64,000 nucleotides of DNA, taken from positions 868,001-932,000 of the forward strand of contig NZ_CP107009.1 of the NCBI RefSeq assembly GCF_025725665.1, in the 5' to 3' direction. Source of the DNA: Halomonas sp. LR3S48 (lineage in GTDB: Bacteria; Pseudomonadota; Gammaproteobacteria; Pseudomonadales; Halomonadaceae). This document shows positions 6,936 to 14,563 of the stretch, piece by piece. Positions within the stretch are counted from its first letter, which is position 1. The number at the start of each line of letters is the position of its first letter. The notes under the pieces are model-generated. The model was not told the origin of the DNA and ran no database searches. It was given only the letters and a program-made list of their open reading frames with translations. A program made the translations under genes and the position numbers.

Positions 6936-7835
6936 ATGCAGGCTGAAACGATCACTCAACCCTTTCATGAATCGGCTCGCTGGGAGACGGCGGCGCTCGA
7001 TCTCGAGGCCTATCTGGCCCGCATCGGCTACCAGGGACCCATTACGCCCAGCTTGGAGACACTCAATGCCCTGCAGCAGGCGCACCTCGCCGCGGTGCCG
7101 TTCGAGAACCTGGAAATCGTCACTGGCGGCGAGATCCGCATCGATCTGGTAAGCCTTCAGGACAAGCTGGTACGGCGTCGGCGTGGCGGCTATTGCCATG
7201 AGCAAAACATACTGTTTGCCACGGTACTTGACCGGCTCGGCTTCGAGGTCGCCGGGCGCAACGCGAGAATGCTGATGGGCGACGACGAGCGTGTCGTCAC
7301 CCCGCTTGGCCATACGATGCTGGTGGTGAAAGTGGCGGGCGGTGACTGGCTGGTCGATGTCGGCGTCGGCAATATCGGGCCGCGCGAGCCGATTCGGCTC
7401 GAGGCTGGCAGCGAGGTGAGCCATGGCCCTTGGGAGTATCGCCTGGAGCGAACGCCGCTGGGGTTCTGGCTGCTGCGCCACAAGCGCAACGGTGAGTGGT
7501 TCAACATCTACCAGTTCAGTGACGAACCCTGCTACCACGCCGACTCTGGCGAGTATAACTATCTGGCTTCTCATCATCCGGCATCGCCCTTCGTGCGGCG
7601 GATCGTGGCTCAGCACAACGGCGCTGAGATACGGCTTGCGCTCACCGATCTGGAGCTGAAAATCTTCCGCCCGGGCAAGGCGCCGGAGCTGCACCTGATC
7701 GCAGCCGGTGAGCTGCCCGGTGTGCTGCATGAGCGGTTCGGCCTGGCGCTGACAGCGGAACAGGAGCGCATGCTGCTGCGGCGAGCCGAGGCGCTCGCCG
7801 ACACCACCTCCGAAGGTGAGCAGCTTGGTACCTGA
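6936..7835 (+). CDS. Arylamine N-acetyltransferase
   Basis: A 299-residue cytosolic enzyme that transfers acetyl from acetyl-CoA to arylamines, hydrazines and hydroxylamines. The Cys-His-Asp triad is visible: Cys87 in RRGGYCHEQN, His126 in LGHTML and Asp141 in LVDVGVGN. The spacings of 39 and 15 residues match the family, and the length is usual. AAGGAG precedes the ATG. It is divergent from the ArsR operon (175 bases between starts) and convergent with the SDR gene. Context suggests xenobiotic detoxification. Confidence 0.92.
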   Translation: MQAETITQPFHESARWETAALDLEAYLARIGYQGPITPSLETLNALQQAHLAAVPFENLEIVTGGEIRIDLVSLQDKLVRRRRGGYCHEQNILFATVLDRLGFEVAGRNARMLMGDDERVVTPLGHTMLVVKVAGGDWLVDVGVGNIGPREPIRLEAGSEVSHGPWEYRLERTPLGFWLLRHKRNGEWFNIYQFSDEPCYHADSGEYNYLASHHPASPFVRRIVAQHNGAEIRLALTDLELKIFRPGKAPELHLIAAGELPGVLHERFGLALTAEQERMLLRRAEALADTTSEGEQLGT

Positions 7836-7857
7836 GGTAGTGGCTAGAGATGAATCG

Positions 7858-8577
7858 CTAGAAGCGCGCATCGCCAATTGCCGGCATGATCACCTCTTTG
7901 ACATAGGCACTTGGCGATAGCGCCAGCAGGGTGCGCACCAGTTGCACCACGTCGTGCATGGGGATGAGTTCACCGTCGCCGCGCCGGGCCGCACGTTCGA
8001 CAGGCACGGCCAGCTTGTCCTCGGTGTTCAGATAGCCGAGCTGCAAGCAGGTCACCGCCAGGCGATGCTCGCGGAAGCCCTCGCGCAGTGCCTCCGCAAT
8101 GCCGCGCAGGGCGAATTTGGTGGCACCGAAGGCGACCTCCGGCCGGCCATGGCCGGGGAGGGCGGAGGTCGAGCCGGTAAGGATGATTCTTGGTGCATGT
8201 GAGCGAAGCAGCGTAGGCAGCAACGCCTGGATCAGCAGGATGGCACCGCTGACGTTGACCGTGACGATGCGCTGGATTTCTGCCAGGTTGTCATTGAGAA
8301 AACAGTAATCGGGCTCGAAGGCTCGGGCTTCCCACAGGCCCAGGTTGTAGATGAGCACGTCGAGCCCGCCTTCTTTGACGGCCTCGGCCACGCTTCTGGA
8401 CGCCTGCTCTGGCAAGGCCAGGTCGGCCTCGATCCAGCCGATCTCGATGCTTGCGCGCTCGGGCAGCGTCGTCGGTACGCTGCGCGACACGCCGATCAAG
8501 TGATCGCCTCTATCGCCGAGCCCTTCGATGAAGGCCCGGCCCAGGCCCTGGCTCGCTCCCACGATCATGATGCGCAT
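7858..8577 (-). CDS. SDR family protein with altered catalytic tyrosine
   Basis: A 239-residue Rossmann-fold short-chain dehydrogenase/reductase family protein. The cofactor loop GASQGLGRAF is at the N-terminus and the catalytic serine is in LTGSTS. The YxxxK motif reads FGATK, so the acid-base tyrosine is replaced by phenylalanine while the lysine is kept. Activity as a normal dehydrogenase is therefore doubtful; it could be a sensor or a non-redox enzyme. The ATG at 8577 follows an AGAAG site. No operon partner is evident. Confidence 0.8.
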   Translation of the reverse strand: MRIMIVGASQGLGRAFIEGLGDRGDHLIGVSRSVPTTLPERASIEIGWIEADLALPEQASRSVAEAVKEGGLDVLIYNLGLWEARAFEPDYCFLNDNLAEIQRIVTVNVSGAILLIQALLPTLLRSHAPRIILTGSTSALPGHGRPEVAFGATKFALRGIAEALREGFREHRLAVTCLQLGYLNTEDKLAVPVERAARRGDGELIPMHDVVQLVRTLLALSPSAYVKEVIMPAIGDARF

Positions 8578-8669
8578 GACTTCTTCTCGCTGTAGTGAAC
8601 GTTGCAACAACGTACGACCTCAAGTGCAGTTCAGGTCAAGCTGCCGCAACGCTCCCTATTTCCTGGTCG

Positions 8670-8993
8670 CTAACCCTGTTGCGCTGCCTTGCGTATCGCC
8701 CGACGCTGCTCCAGCGCCTGTTTGGCATCTTCCCTCAGCGGCAGGTGCGAGGCCCACAGGATGTCGTCGCGGTGGTGATTCATGTCTTCGAGCATATGGT
8801 CGTCGTGGGCCAGCAGCGGCAGGAAACGCTGGCGAAACTGCCGCCGGCGCTGGTATTCCCACCACTTGGTCTCGAGTGCATGAATCAACCCCAGCGGGGG
8901 CATGGCCGGCATGAAGAAGTCTGGCTGGGGCGGTGGGGTAGGACGCTTGGCGGTGTCCGTGCGAGGCTGGCGTAGCGGTTCGTACTGGCTCAT
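8670..8993 (-). CDS. DUF1127-like small protein
   Basis: A 107-residue protein. The first 40 residues are proline-rich and low in complexity. The rest contains a WWEYQRRRQFRQRFLPLL helix followed by a MLEDMNHHRDDI turn, which resembles the DUF1127/YjiS helix-turn (R-R, then L-D-x-L-xDIG). The match is looser than for typical members. Start 8993 has a strong AGGAGG. It is divergent from an LrhA-like LysR gene, a frequent neighbour of DUF1127 genes. The function is unknown; some family members act in RNA turnover or phosphate and carbon metabolism. Confidence 0.6.
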   Translation of the reverse strand: MSQYEPLRQPRTDTAKRPTPPPQPDFFMPAMPPLGLIHALETKWWEYQRRRQFRQRFLPLLAHDDHMLEDMNHHRDDILWASHLPLREDAKQALEQRRAIRKAAQQG

Positions 8994-9153
8994 GTCGCAC
9001 CTCCTGGCGGGCATTCGCCAAGGGCGGATGCCGTCATTTCTTTCGGTTGAAGGGAGGGTCGCGACCTCTTGAAGGGGAGTCTGGCTCGGTCTGATGGATC
9101 AATCCAACGAAAAGGTCTACATTGTCCTTTAAGGAAAATTGAATGGTGATGCT

Positions 9154-10068
9154 ATGACCGAAGCGACTCTCCCCGAAGCTGCTCTCTCTCAAGCCGCTCT
9201 CTCCCAAGCCACTGTGCCGCTGCTCGATACCGACGTGCTGCGCACCTTCGTTGCCATCGCCGAATGCGGCAGCTTTACCCGGGCCGCTCGCCAGGTGTTC
9301 CGTACGCCATCGGCGCTCAGCATGCAGATCAAGCGTCTGGAGGAAACGCTCGGACAGGCGCTATTCGTGCGCGAGGCGCGCCAGGTGCGGCTGACCCCGG
9401 AAGGGGAGGTGCTGCTCGGTTACGGGCGGCGTCTGCTCAAGCTCAACGAAGAGGCAGTGACTCGGTTCCTGGCGCCCTCGGTGGCGGGTCGGTTGGGCTT
9501 CGGTACCACCGATGACGTGGGCACGCGTATCCTGCCGGGCGTGCTGGCGCAGTTCGCCCGTTCGCATCCGGCGGTGCAGGTCGATGTGGTGGTAGGTAGC
9601 AGCCGGGAAATGCTCGCACGGCTGGATGCCGGCGAGCTCGATCTGGTATTGGTCACGGCCGGCAATCCCGGCCAGGAGGTGCGCGGCGATATCGTGCACA
9701 GTGAGCCGTTGGTGTGGGCGGGCCGGGAAGGTGGCGTAGCCGCACAGCGCTCGCCGCTACCGGTAGCCTTGGCCCATCAGGGCTGCGCCTGGCGGGGTAT
9801 GGCGCTGGAAGCGCTGAATCGGGCCGGCCTGAGCTTTCGCATCGCCTATTCCTGCGAACATTGTGCCGGCCAGGAGGCCGCCATGATCGCCGATCTGGCG
9901 GTATCGCCGTTTCCGCAGAGCCTGGTGCGTCCACCGCTGCGGCGTATCGACCCCCACCTGCTGCCGCCGCTGGGCGAATATCAGCTGACGCTGGTCAAGC
10001 GGCCCAGCGCCGGTCAGGCCTGCGAAACCCTGGTAGGGCACGTGACGGCAGCTTTTCGTAGCTACTGA
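9154..10068 (+). CDS. LysR family regulator, LrhA/PecT-like
   Basis: A 304-residue LysR-type regulator. The winged helix-turn-helix covers about residues 22-80 (LRTFVAIAECGSFTRAARQV). The linker LLGYGRRLLKLNEEA and the effector domain align with E. coli LrhA, a regulator of motility and stationary-phase genes. The first residues carry a short direct repeat (AALSQAALSQA). The start is uncertain: ATG 9154 has only a weak GGTG site, while TTG 9139 sits three bases after AAGGA. The divergent DUF1127-like gene is the likely target. Confidence 0.85.
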   Translation: MTEATLPEAALSQAALSQATVPLLDTDVLRTFVAIAECGSFTRAARQVFRTPSALSMQIKRLEETLGQALFVREARQVRLTPEGEVLLGYGRRLLKLNEEAVTRFLAPSVAGRLGFGTTDDVGTRILPGVLAQFARSHPAVQVDVVVGSSREMLARLDAGELDLVLVTAGNPGQEVRGDIVHSEPLVWAGREGGVAAQRSPLPVALAHQGCAWRGMALEALNRAGLSFRIAYSCEHCAGQEAAMIADLAVSPFPQSLVRPPLRRIDPHLLPPLGEYQLTLVKRPSAGQACETLVGHVTAAFRSY

Positions 10069-10097
10069 ACAGGGCCGGGCTCTGCTCGTCGAGCCGA

Positions 10098-10295
10098 TCA
10101 GCTGCGTTCGGCGCGGATACGATTGATCTGGCGCTTGATTTCGGCCCTCTCCAGAATCAACAGGTCGAGCAGTTGATCCCGCTCTTCCCGGCTCAAGCCT
10201 TCATCGCTCATCAAGCCGTCGAGCAAGGCCTCGATGTCGGTTTCATGCTGGGTGCTGGAAGCGGCAGCGGCGCGGGGGATCAGTGAGACGAACAT
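10098..10295 (-). CDS. Small hypothetical protein, helical and charged
   Basis: A 65-residue protein with no family I recognise. The second half is a strongly charged probable coiled helix (LSREERDQLLDLLILERAEI). The gene call rests on a perfect GGAGG nine bases before the ATG at 10295 and on its clean position between two genes. It is convergent with the LysR gene (29 bases apart) and lies 126 bases downstream of the SleB gene start region, in the same orientation. Confidence 0.6.
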   Translation of the reverse strand: MFVSLIPRAAAASSTQHETDIEALLDGLMSDEGLSREERDQLLDLLILERAEIKRQINRIRAERS

Positions 10296-10421
10296 GGGTG
10301 CGTACCTCCAATTCACAACTGGCCCTGGTGGGCCATTTTTGTCGTTGTCAGTGATTTTTATTATTGTAACACCATGGTGGTTCCTCGCGGCGAGCCCCGT
10401 CAAACCGAATCCGGAAACAAG

Positions 10422-11021
10422 TCATTTCGCAGAGGCGATGTCGGGGCGGTAGAAGAGGAAACTGTCGGTCTCGGCGGTCAGCAGGAACTCGTTCGCCCAA
10501 GACGGATGAACGGTGCGGTCATGAAAATAGAGCGCCCCATCGGTGTGGTCAGGCAGCTCCTGGTTGAGGGCTTGGCGTGCAACCTCTTTGGCCACTTCGT
10601 AGGCATCGTTCTCCACCACTTCGTCGGGCCGACCGTCGCACCACCAGGAGAACTGGCAAGGGCTCTGTTCGGAGCCCTGCTTCACCACGTCGCAGATGGT
10701 GTTGGGGAAGGCTTCGTCGGCAAGCCGGTTCATCACCACATTGGCCACCGATTCCATGTCGCGGCCAGGCACTCCCTTTGCTTCCCAGTAGATGGAGCGT
10801 GCCAGGCAGGTCAATGGCTCTTCCAGCGGGTCGCTGCCCTCCGGATCGATGACCTGGGCCTCCTGCTCGCTGAGCGGTACCGTGGGCTCGGTAACTTTCA
10901 CGTTCGGCGCTACTACCTGTTCCAGAATCTCGGCCTTTTGTACCGCCTCTGCCAGTAGTGCAGAAGCTGCGGTCACGGGCAGGACAAGAAGGAGCCAACC
11001 TAGCCATCGCAAAGGTGTCAT
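10422..11021 (-). CDS. SleB-type cell wall hydrolase
   Basis: A 199-residue exported protein with an N-terminal hydrophobic signal (about residues 4-24). The Hydrolase_2 domain starts near residue 70: LARSIYWEAKGVPG with the catalytic glutamate, VANVVMNRL, CQFSWWCDG. This lytic transglycosylase-like fold cleaves peptidoglycan, in spores of Bacillus (SleB) and in cell-wall turnover of Gram-negatives. The upstream DNA (11022-11075) is unusually A+T-rich and probably holds its promoter. It is a stand-alone gene. Confidence 0.88.
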   Translation of the reverse strand: MTPLRWLGWLLLVLPVTAASALLAEAVQKAEILEQVVAPNVKVTEPTVPLSEQEAQVIDPEGSDPLEEPLTCLARSIYWEAKGVPGRDMESVANVVMNRLADEAFPNTICDVVKQGSEQSPCQFSWWCDGRPDEVVENDAYEVAKEVARQALNQELPDHTDGALYFHDRTVHPSWANEFLLTAETDSFLFYRPDIASAK

Positions 11022-11132
11022 TTGATAACCTTTTGATTATTTTTATTTTTTTGGGCTTATTGATGTGAAGTGATTGTGCCGTAAAGAGTATAGTTGTCTG
11101 AGTGCCTCGGATCTTGGCATCACGGCATGGTT

Positions 11133-12092
11133 TTACTCAGCGTCAGCAAACAGTTGCCGTGGCACCCACCAAAGGAAAACCGCCATACCGATCAACTCGA
11201 CCAGCGATTGGAACACGATGGCGACCACCGCCAACTCGTAGGAAGCGGGGAGAGAAAGCGCCAGAGGCAGAACGACGAAGGAGTTGCGCGTCGCCAGACT
11301 GAAAGCCAGCACGCGCCCTTGGGTAGCGGGAAGTTTGAACACGCGGGCCAGCAGGCGAGCCAGCAGTGCGGCGGCGATCAGAAAACCGGAGAAGGCCAGC
11401 AGCAGCCCGCCGAGCACGGGCAGTGAACCGCTAACGACCCCGACCTGCGTGGCGGAGATGGAGAACACCACTAGAGCCAATAGCAGCACCGGCAGCCAGG
11501 CCAACCGTTCGACATATCGCGCTCGGGTGCGGCTGCGTTGTGCCCAGTTCTGGGTGACGAAAGCCAGCAGCAAGGGCAGCAGAATCAGCCCTGCAAAGGC
11601 CATCAGCAGCTCACGCTGTACCACGGCGACCAGCAGGCTCTGATCCAAGAACAACCATAGGTAGAAGGGCAGCAGCGCAAGCTGCAGCAGCAGGCTGATC
11701 GGCGAGAAGGCAATGGCATACTGCGCCCTGCCACCGCCCAGGTGGGAGAAAGTGATGAACCAGTCCGTGCACGGCACCAGCAGTACCAGCAGCATGCCCA
11801 GGCGAACCGCCGGTTCGGCGAACAGGCTCGCCAATCCCCAGGCGACCAGTGGCAGCAGCAGGAAGTTGCCCACTATCGCTGCCGTCATGAACCGCGCATC
11901 ACGCCATGCACTGCGCAGCTGCGTCAGCGGTACCTGAGTGAAGGTAACGTAGAGCAGCGCCCCCAATAGCGACCACAGCAGCGCTTCCAACACGCCAACC
12001 CGTCCCGGCAGGGCCGTGCCAAAGGCCAGGCCCATGGCGATGGCCGCCAGATAGACCAGCACCTGGTATTTCTCGAGCGTTTGGCGTGTCAA
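11133..12092 (-). CDS. ACR3/BASS-type arsenic resistance permease
   Basis: A 319-residue membrane protein with about 10 helices from the bile acid/arsenite/riboflavin transporter superfamily. The LVLLVPCTDWF stretch holds the cysteine that is essential in ACR3 arsenite exporters, and FSLATRNSFVVLPLAL matches the crossing helix of arsenic-resistance members. The start is a TTG at 12092, 12 bases after the Map stop, chosen because the LEKYQVLVYLAAI N-terminus is family-typical. No arsR or arsC gene is next to it, so arsenite as the substrate is inferred from family only. Confidence 0.8.
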   Translation of the reverse strand: MTRQTLEKYQVLVYLAAIAMGLAFGTALPGRVGVLEALLWSLLGALLYVTFTQVPLTQLRSAWRDARFMTAAIVGNFLLLPLVAWGLASLFAEPAVRLGMLLVLLVPCTDWFITFSHLGGGRAQYAIAFSPISLLLQLALLPFYLWLFLDQSLLVAVVQRELLMAFAGLILLPLLLAFVTQNWAQRSRTRARYVERLAWLPVLLLALVVFSISATQVGVVSGSLPVLGGLLLAFSGFLIAAALLARLLARVFKLPATQGRVLAFSLATRNSFVVLPLALSLPASYELAVVAIVFQSLVELIGMAVFLWWVPRQLFADAE

Positions 12093-12104
12093 GGCAGCAA
12101 ACTC

Positions 12105-12887
12105 TCAGGGGCTGGGATCACGTTCACCTTCACGCAGCGTCAAAACCTCATAGCCATCCGCGGTCACGGCGATCGTATGCTCCCACTGGGCAGATAGCAG
12201 CTTGTCGCTGGTTACCACGGTCCAGCCGTCGCGCTTCGTTTTAACCTTGGCCTTGCCTTGATTGATCATCGGCTCGATGGTGAAGGTCATGCCCTCTTGC
12301 AGTACCAGGCCTTGCCCAGGCCGACCGTAATGCAGGACCTGGGGTTCCTCGTGCATCTCTCTGCCGATGCCGTGTCCACAGTAGTCTCGGACCACGGAAT
12401 AGCCATATGCGGTGGCATGCCGCTGGATCGCATAGCCGACATCGCCGAGAGTCGTTCCAGGTTTCACGGCTTTGATGCCCTGCCACATGGCCTCGTAAGT
12501 GGCATCCACCAGGCGTTTCGCGGCCGGTGAAACGGCACCGATCATGTACATCTTGCTGGAGTCGGCGATGAAGCCATCCTTCTCGAGGGTGATGTCGACA
12601 TTGACGATATCACCGGACTTGAGAAGCTTCGTTGCCGATGGCATGCCATGGCAGACAACGTGATTCAAGGAGGTATTGAGAACGAAGGGGAAGCCGTACT
12701 GCCCCTTGCTGGAGGGGCGGGCCTGCAGGGTTTGGGTTATGTACTCTTCCGCCAGATCATTGATCTGCATGGTCGACATGCCGGCCTCGATATGGTCATC
12801 GAGATAGGTGAATACCGAAGCGAGTAATCGCCCCGCTTGACGCATCAGGTCGAGCTCCTCGGGCCCCTTGATCACGACCTCACTCAT
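12105..12887 (-). CDS. map: Type I methionine aminopeptidase, paired with a ParD-like gene
   Basis: A 260-residue cytosolic metallo-aminopeptidase that removes the initiator methionine. All five metal ligands can be seen: the two aspartates around NVDITLEKDGFIADSSKM, His in CGHGIGREMHEEPQ, Glu in FTIEPMI and Glu in QWEHTI. Start 12887 overlaps the upstream ParD-like gene by 8 bases, so the two are translationally coupled. Housekeeping map genes normally sit next to rpsB or glnD, so this is probably an extra copy with a special role. The ACR3-type gene follows after 12 bases and may be co-transcribed. Confidence 0.9.
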   Translation of the reverse strand: MSEVVIKGPEELDLMRQAGRLLASVFTYLDDHIEAGMSTMQINDLAEEYITQTLQARPSSKGQYGFPFVLNTSLNHVVCHGMPSATKLLKSGDIVNVDITLEKDGFIADSSKMYMIGAVSPAAKRLVDATYEAMWQGIKAVKPGTTLGDVGYAIQRHATAYGYSVVRDYCGHGIGREMHEEPQVLHYGRPGQGLVLQEGMTFTIEPMINQGKAKVKTKRDGWTVVTSDKLLSAQWEHTIAVTADGYEVLTLREGERDPSP

Positions 12888-13086
12888 GAATGACCTGCCG
12901 CACATTCACCGAGGCTGTTCTCAACTGTTCCCTCATGATGTCGTGGAATGTCATCTCAGGATGGGTTTCAGCGAGCATGCCAATCTTTATCCAATACTCG
13001 GCCTGGGCGTTGATGGAGCGGAGCATGGGGCCACTCGCCTTGCGGATCTCATCATGCAAGGCATCACTGATCTTCACGATTCCCAT
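12880..13086 (-). CDS. ParD-like antitoxin-family protein
   Basis: A 68-residue protein of the ParD_like family (PF11903). It has the hallmark SINAQAEYWIKIGMLAE and a short N-terminal strand VKISDALHDEI, expected to form a ribbon-helix-helix DNA-binding dimer. No ParE-type toxin is adjacent; the coupled partner is a methionine aminopeptidase. The ribosome site AGGTGA is part of the right arm of a perfect palindrome just upstream, so binding there could directly control its expression. Confidence 0.85.
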   Translation of the reverse strand: MGIVKISDALHDEIRKASGPMLRSINAQAEYWIKIGMLAETHPEMTFHDIMREQLRTASVNVRQVIHE

Positions 13087-13090
13087 GGGG

Positions 13091-13130
13091 TCACCTATAT
13101 ACGATTGATATATGAAGCGTATATAGGTGA
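13091..13130. promoter_or_regulatory. Perfect 13-bp inverted repeat upstream of the ParD-like/Map pair
   Basis: TCACCTATATACG (13091-13103) and CGTATATAGGTGA (13118-13130) are exact reverse complements separated by 14 A+T-rich bases. The repeat ends four bases before the start codon of the ParD-like gene and includes its ribosome site. It is a strong candidate for an autoregulatory operator of a ribbon-helix-helix protein. Confidence 0.75.
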
Positions 13131-13140
13131 ATGGTGAGTT

Positions 13141-13750
13141 TCAAGCTGCAGCTACGGCATCCGAAGGAGGCGGCCAGCGCTCAATCGCCCGCTCGATACG
13201 GGCCATGAATCGGTCAACCTGTGCGGGGGAGAGGCGCTCACTCTTGTAGAGCGACAGCATCTGCAGGCGGCAGGCAGGGGCGCACGATGGCTGTTTTCAG
13301 CACCCGTTTCACGGGTTGCCACAACACCAGCCTGTCGACCCACCAGGGCGAACCCAGTGAAGTGACGACCAGCATATGGCGCAACCGATGCAGGCGAGGC
13401 GTGATAGGGCCGTAATCGTCGGCATGATCGTAGGCCACGCCAGGCGCCCACACGCGATCGAACCAGCCCTTGAGGATGGCGGGGAAGCCGAACCACCAAG
13501 TTGGAAAGACAAGAACGACAGCCTCGGCCGAGAGTAGCCGTTCGATCTCGGCGGCTACCTGCTGACCAGCATAGTGATCGAAGTAGCTCTGGCGCTCTCC
13601 GGCCGTCAGGGGGGGGGCAAAACCACGGGCATAGAGATCTTCGACTTCGACCGTGTGTCCCGCACGTTCGAGACGACCGACGATGTGAGAGGTCAGCGAC
13701 GAGCAAAGGCTTTCAGGCAGAGGGTGCGCTTTGACCACCAGGCAGTGCAT
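13141..13750 (-). pseudogene. Flavodoxin-fold NAD(P)H-dependent oxidoreductase, frameshifted
   Basis: The N-terminal 170 residues are a clear Flavodoxin_2 quinone-reductase-type protein (CLVVKAHPLPESLCSSL, VLVFPTWWFGFPAILKGW, LVVTSLGSPWW). The frame then ends at 13238. The missing C-terminus continues in another frame as CRLQMLSLYKSERLSPAQ and RIERAIERWPPPSDA to a stop at 13141, which is the usual end of this family. The shift falls in the C-rich stretch near 13270-13285. It is either a real frameshift or a sequencing error. Start 13750 (MHCLVV) or 13768. The gene lies back to back with the SoxR-type promoter. Confidence 0.75.
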
Positions 13751-13820
13751 GGGCTTCCTCGCGGGCAACAGACTGGAATGCCGAGAGTAACAGAATGCTC
13801 GCGGTCTGGTGGGTCATCCC

Positions 13821-13851
13821 TTGACCTCAATTTTACTTGAGGTTTTACGCT
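13821..13851 (+). promoter_or_regulatory. SoxR-type promoter (soxbox) of the MBL-fold gene
   Basis: A -35 TTGACC (13821-13826) and a -10 TACGCT (13846-13851) are separated by 19 bases, the over-long spacer typical of MerR-family promoters. Within it lies CCTCAA-TTTTAC-TTGAGG (13825-13842), which matches the E. coli soxS SoxR site CCTCAAGTTAACTTGAGG in both arms. No soxR gene is in this window. The downstream gene starts 33 bases further on. Confidence 0.8.
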
Positions 13852-13883
13852 CCTGCTGTGTAGCCACACAAAGGAGGAAAACC

Positions 13884-14528
13884 ATGCGACGCGTTCAACC
13901 GGACCTCTGGGAAACCGAAGTGGAGCGCCCTTTCGCCGGGCTGACCGTCCACGCCTACCTGCTGACTCGGGACGAGGGCAACGTGCTCTTCTACAACACC
14001 GGCCACCAACACGAGATCGACAGGATGGCGGAGCTGGGCGGCCTGGCCTACCAGTACCTGAGCCACCGGGACGAGTTGGGGGCAACGCTCGAGACGATCC
14101 ACCGGCGATTCGGAGCCAAGCTGGGCGGCCACCGCGCCGAGCTTGACGATTTCGCCCGCTACCGCACGCCCGAAATTCTATTCGAGCGGCGCGAAATGCA
14201 CCTGGGCAACATCGAAGTGATCCCCACCCCGGGGCACAGCCCGGGAAGCACCTGCTTCCTGGTGCACTCGCCCCACGGCAAGCGCTACTTGTTCACCGGG
14301 GATACCCTCTATCGCGGCGAGAAGGGCGATTGGCACGCCGGCTTCATTCCCGGCCACAACGATGAAAAGGATCGCGAGCAATTGGCCGAGAGCCTCAGGC
14401 TCCTACGCGAACTCGAACCGGACGTGGTGTTCGGTAGCGCCTTCCTCGGCGACATTGGTTACGAGGAAATGGCGCCGGGCGACTGGCCGGACCATGTGGA
14501 TGGTGCTCTGGAGCGCCTGCTGGGCTGA
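13884..14528 (+). CDS. MBL-fold metallo-hydrolase-like protein under a SoxR-type promoter
   Basis: A 214-residue metallo-beta-lactamase-fold protein. Later motifs are intact (TPGHSPGSTCFLVHS; FTGDTLYRG), but the first zinc motif HxHxDH reads LSHRDEL, so one metal site looks incomplete. The branch has no assigned substrate that I know of. The ATG at 13884 follows AAGGAGG. Its promoter predicts induction by redox-cycling compounds through SoxR, which suggests a role in coping with quinone- or phenazine-like stress. A strong hairpin terminator follows. Confidence 0.82.
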   Translation: MRRVQPDLWETEVERPFAGLTVHAYLLTRDEGNVLFYNTGHQHEIDRMAELGGLAYQYLSHRDELGATLETIHRRFGAKLGGHRAELDDFARYRTPEILFERREMHLGNIEVIPTPGHSPGSTCFLVHSPHGKRYLFTGDTLYRGEKGDWHAGFIPGHNDEKDREQLAESLRLLRELEPDVVFGSAFLGDIGYEEMAPGDWPDHVDGALERLLG

Positions 14529-14534
14529 GCCTTG

Positions 14535-14561
14535 GCAAGGGGCACTTCGCAGGCCCCTTGC
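14535..14561. terminator. Bidirectional terminator between convergent genes
   Basis: GCAAGGGGC (14535-14543) and GCCCCTTGC (14553-14561) form a perfect 9-bp stem with a 9-base loop between the MBL-fold gene and the convergent antiporter gene. The T-run is short (CTCTT on the plus strand). Confidence 0.6.
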
Positions 14562-14563
14562 TC

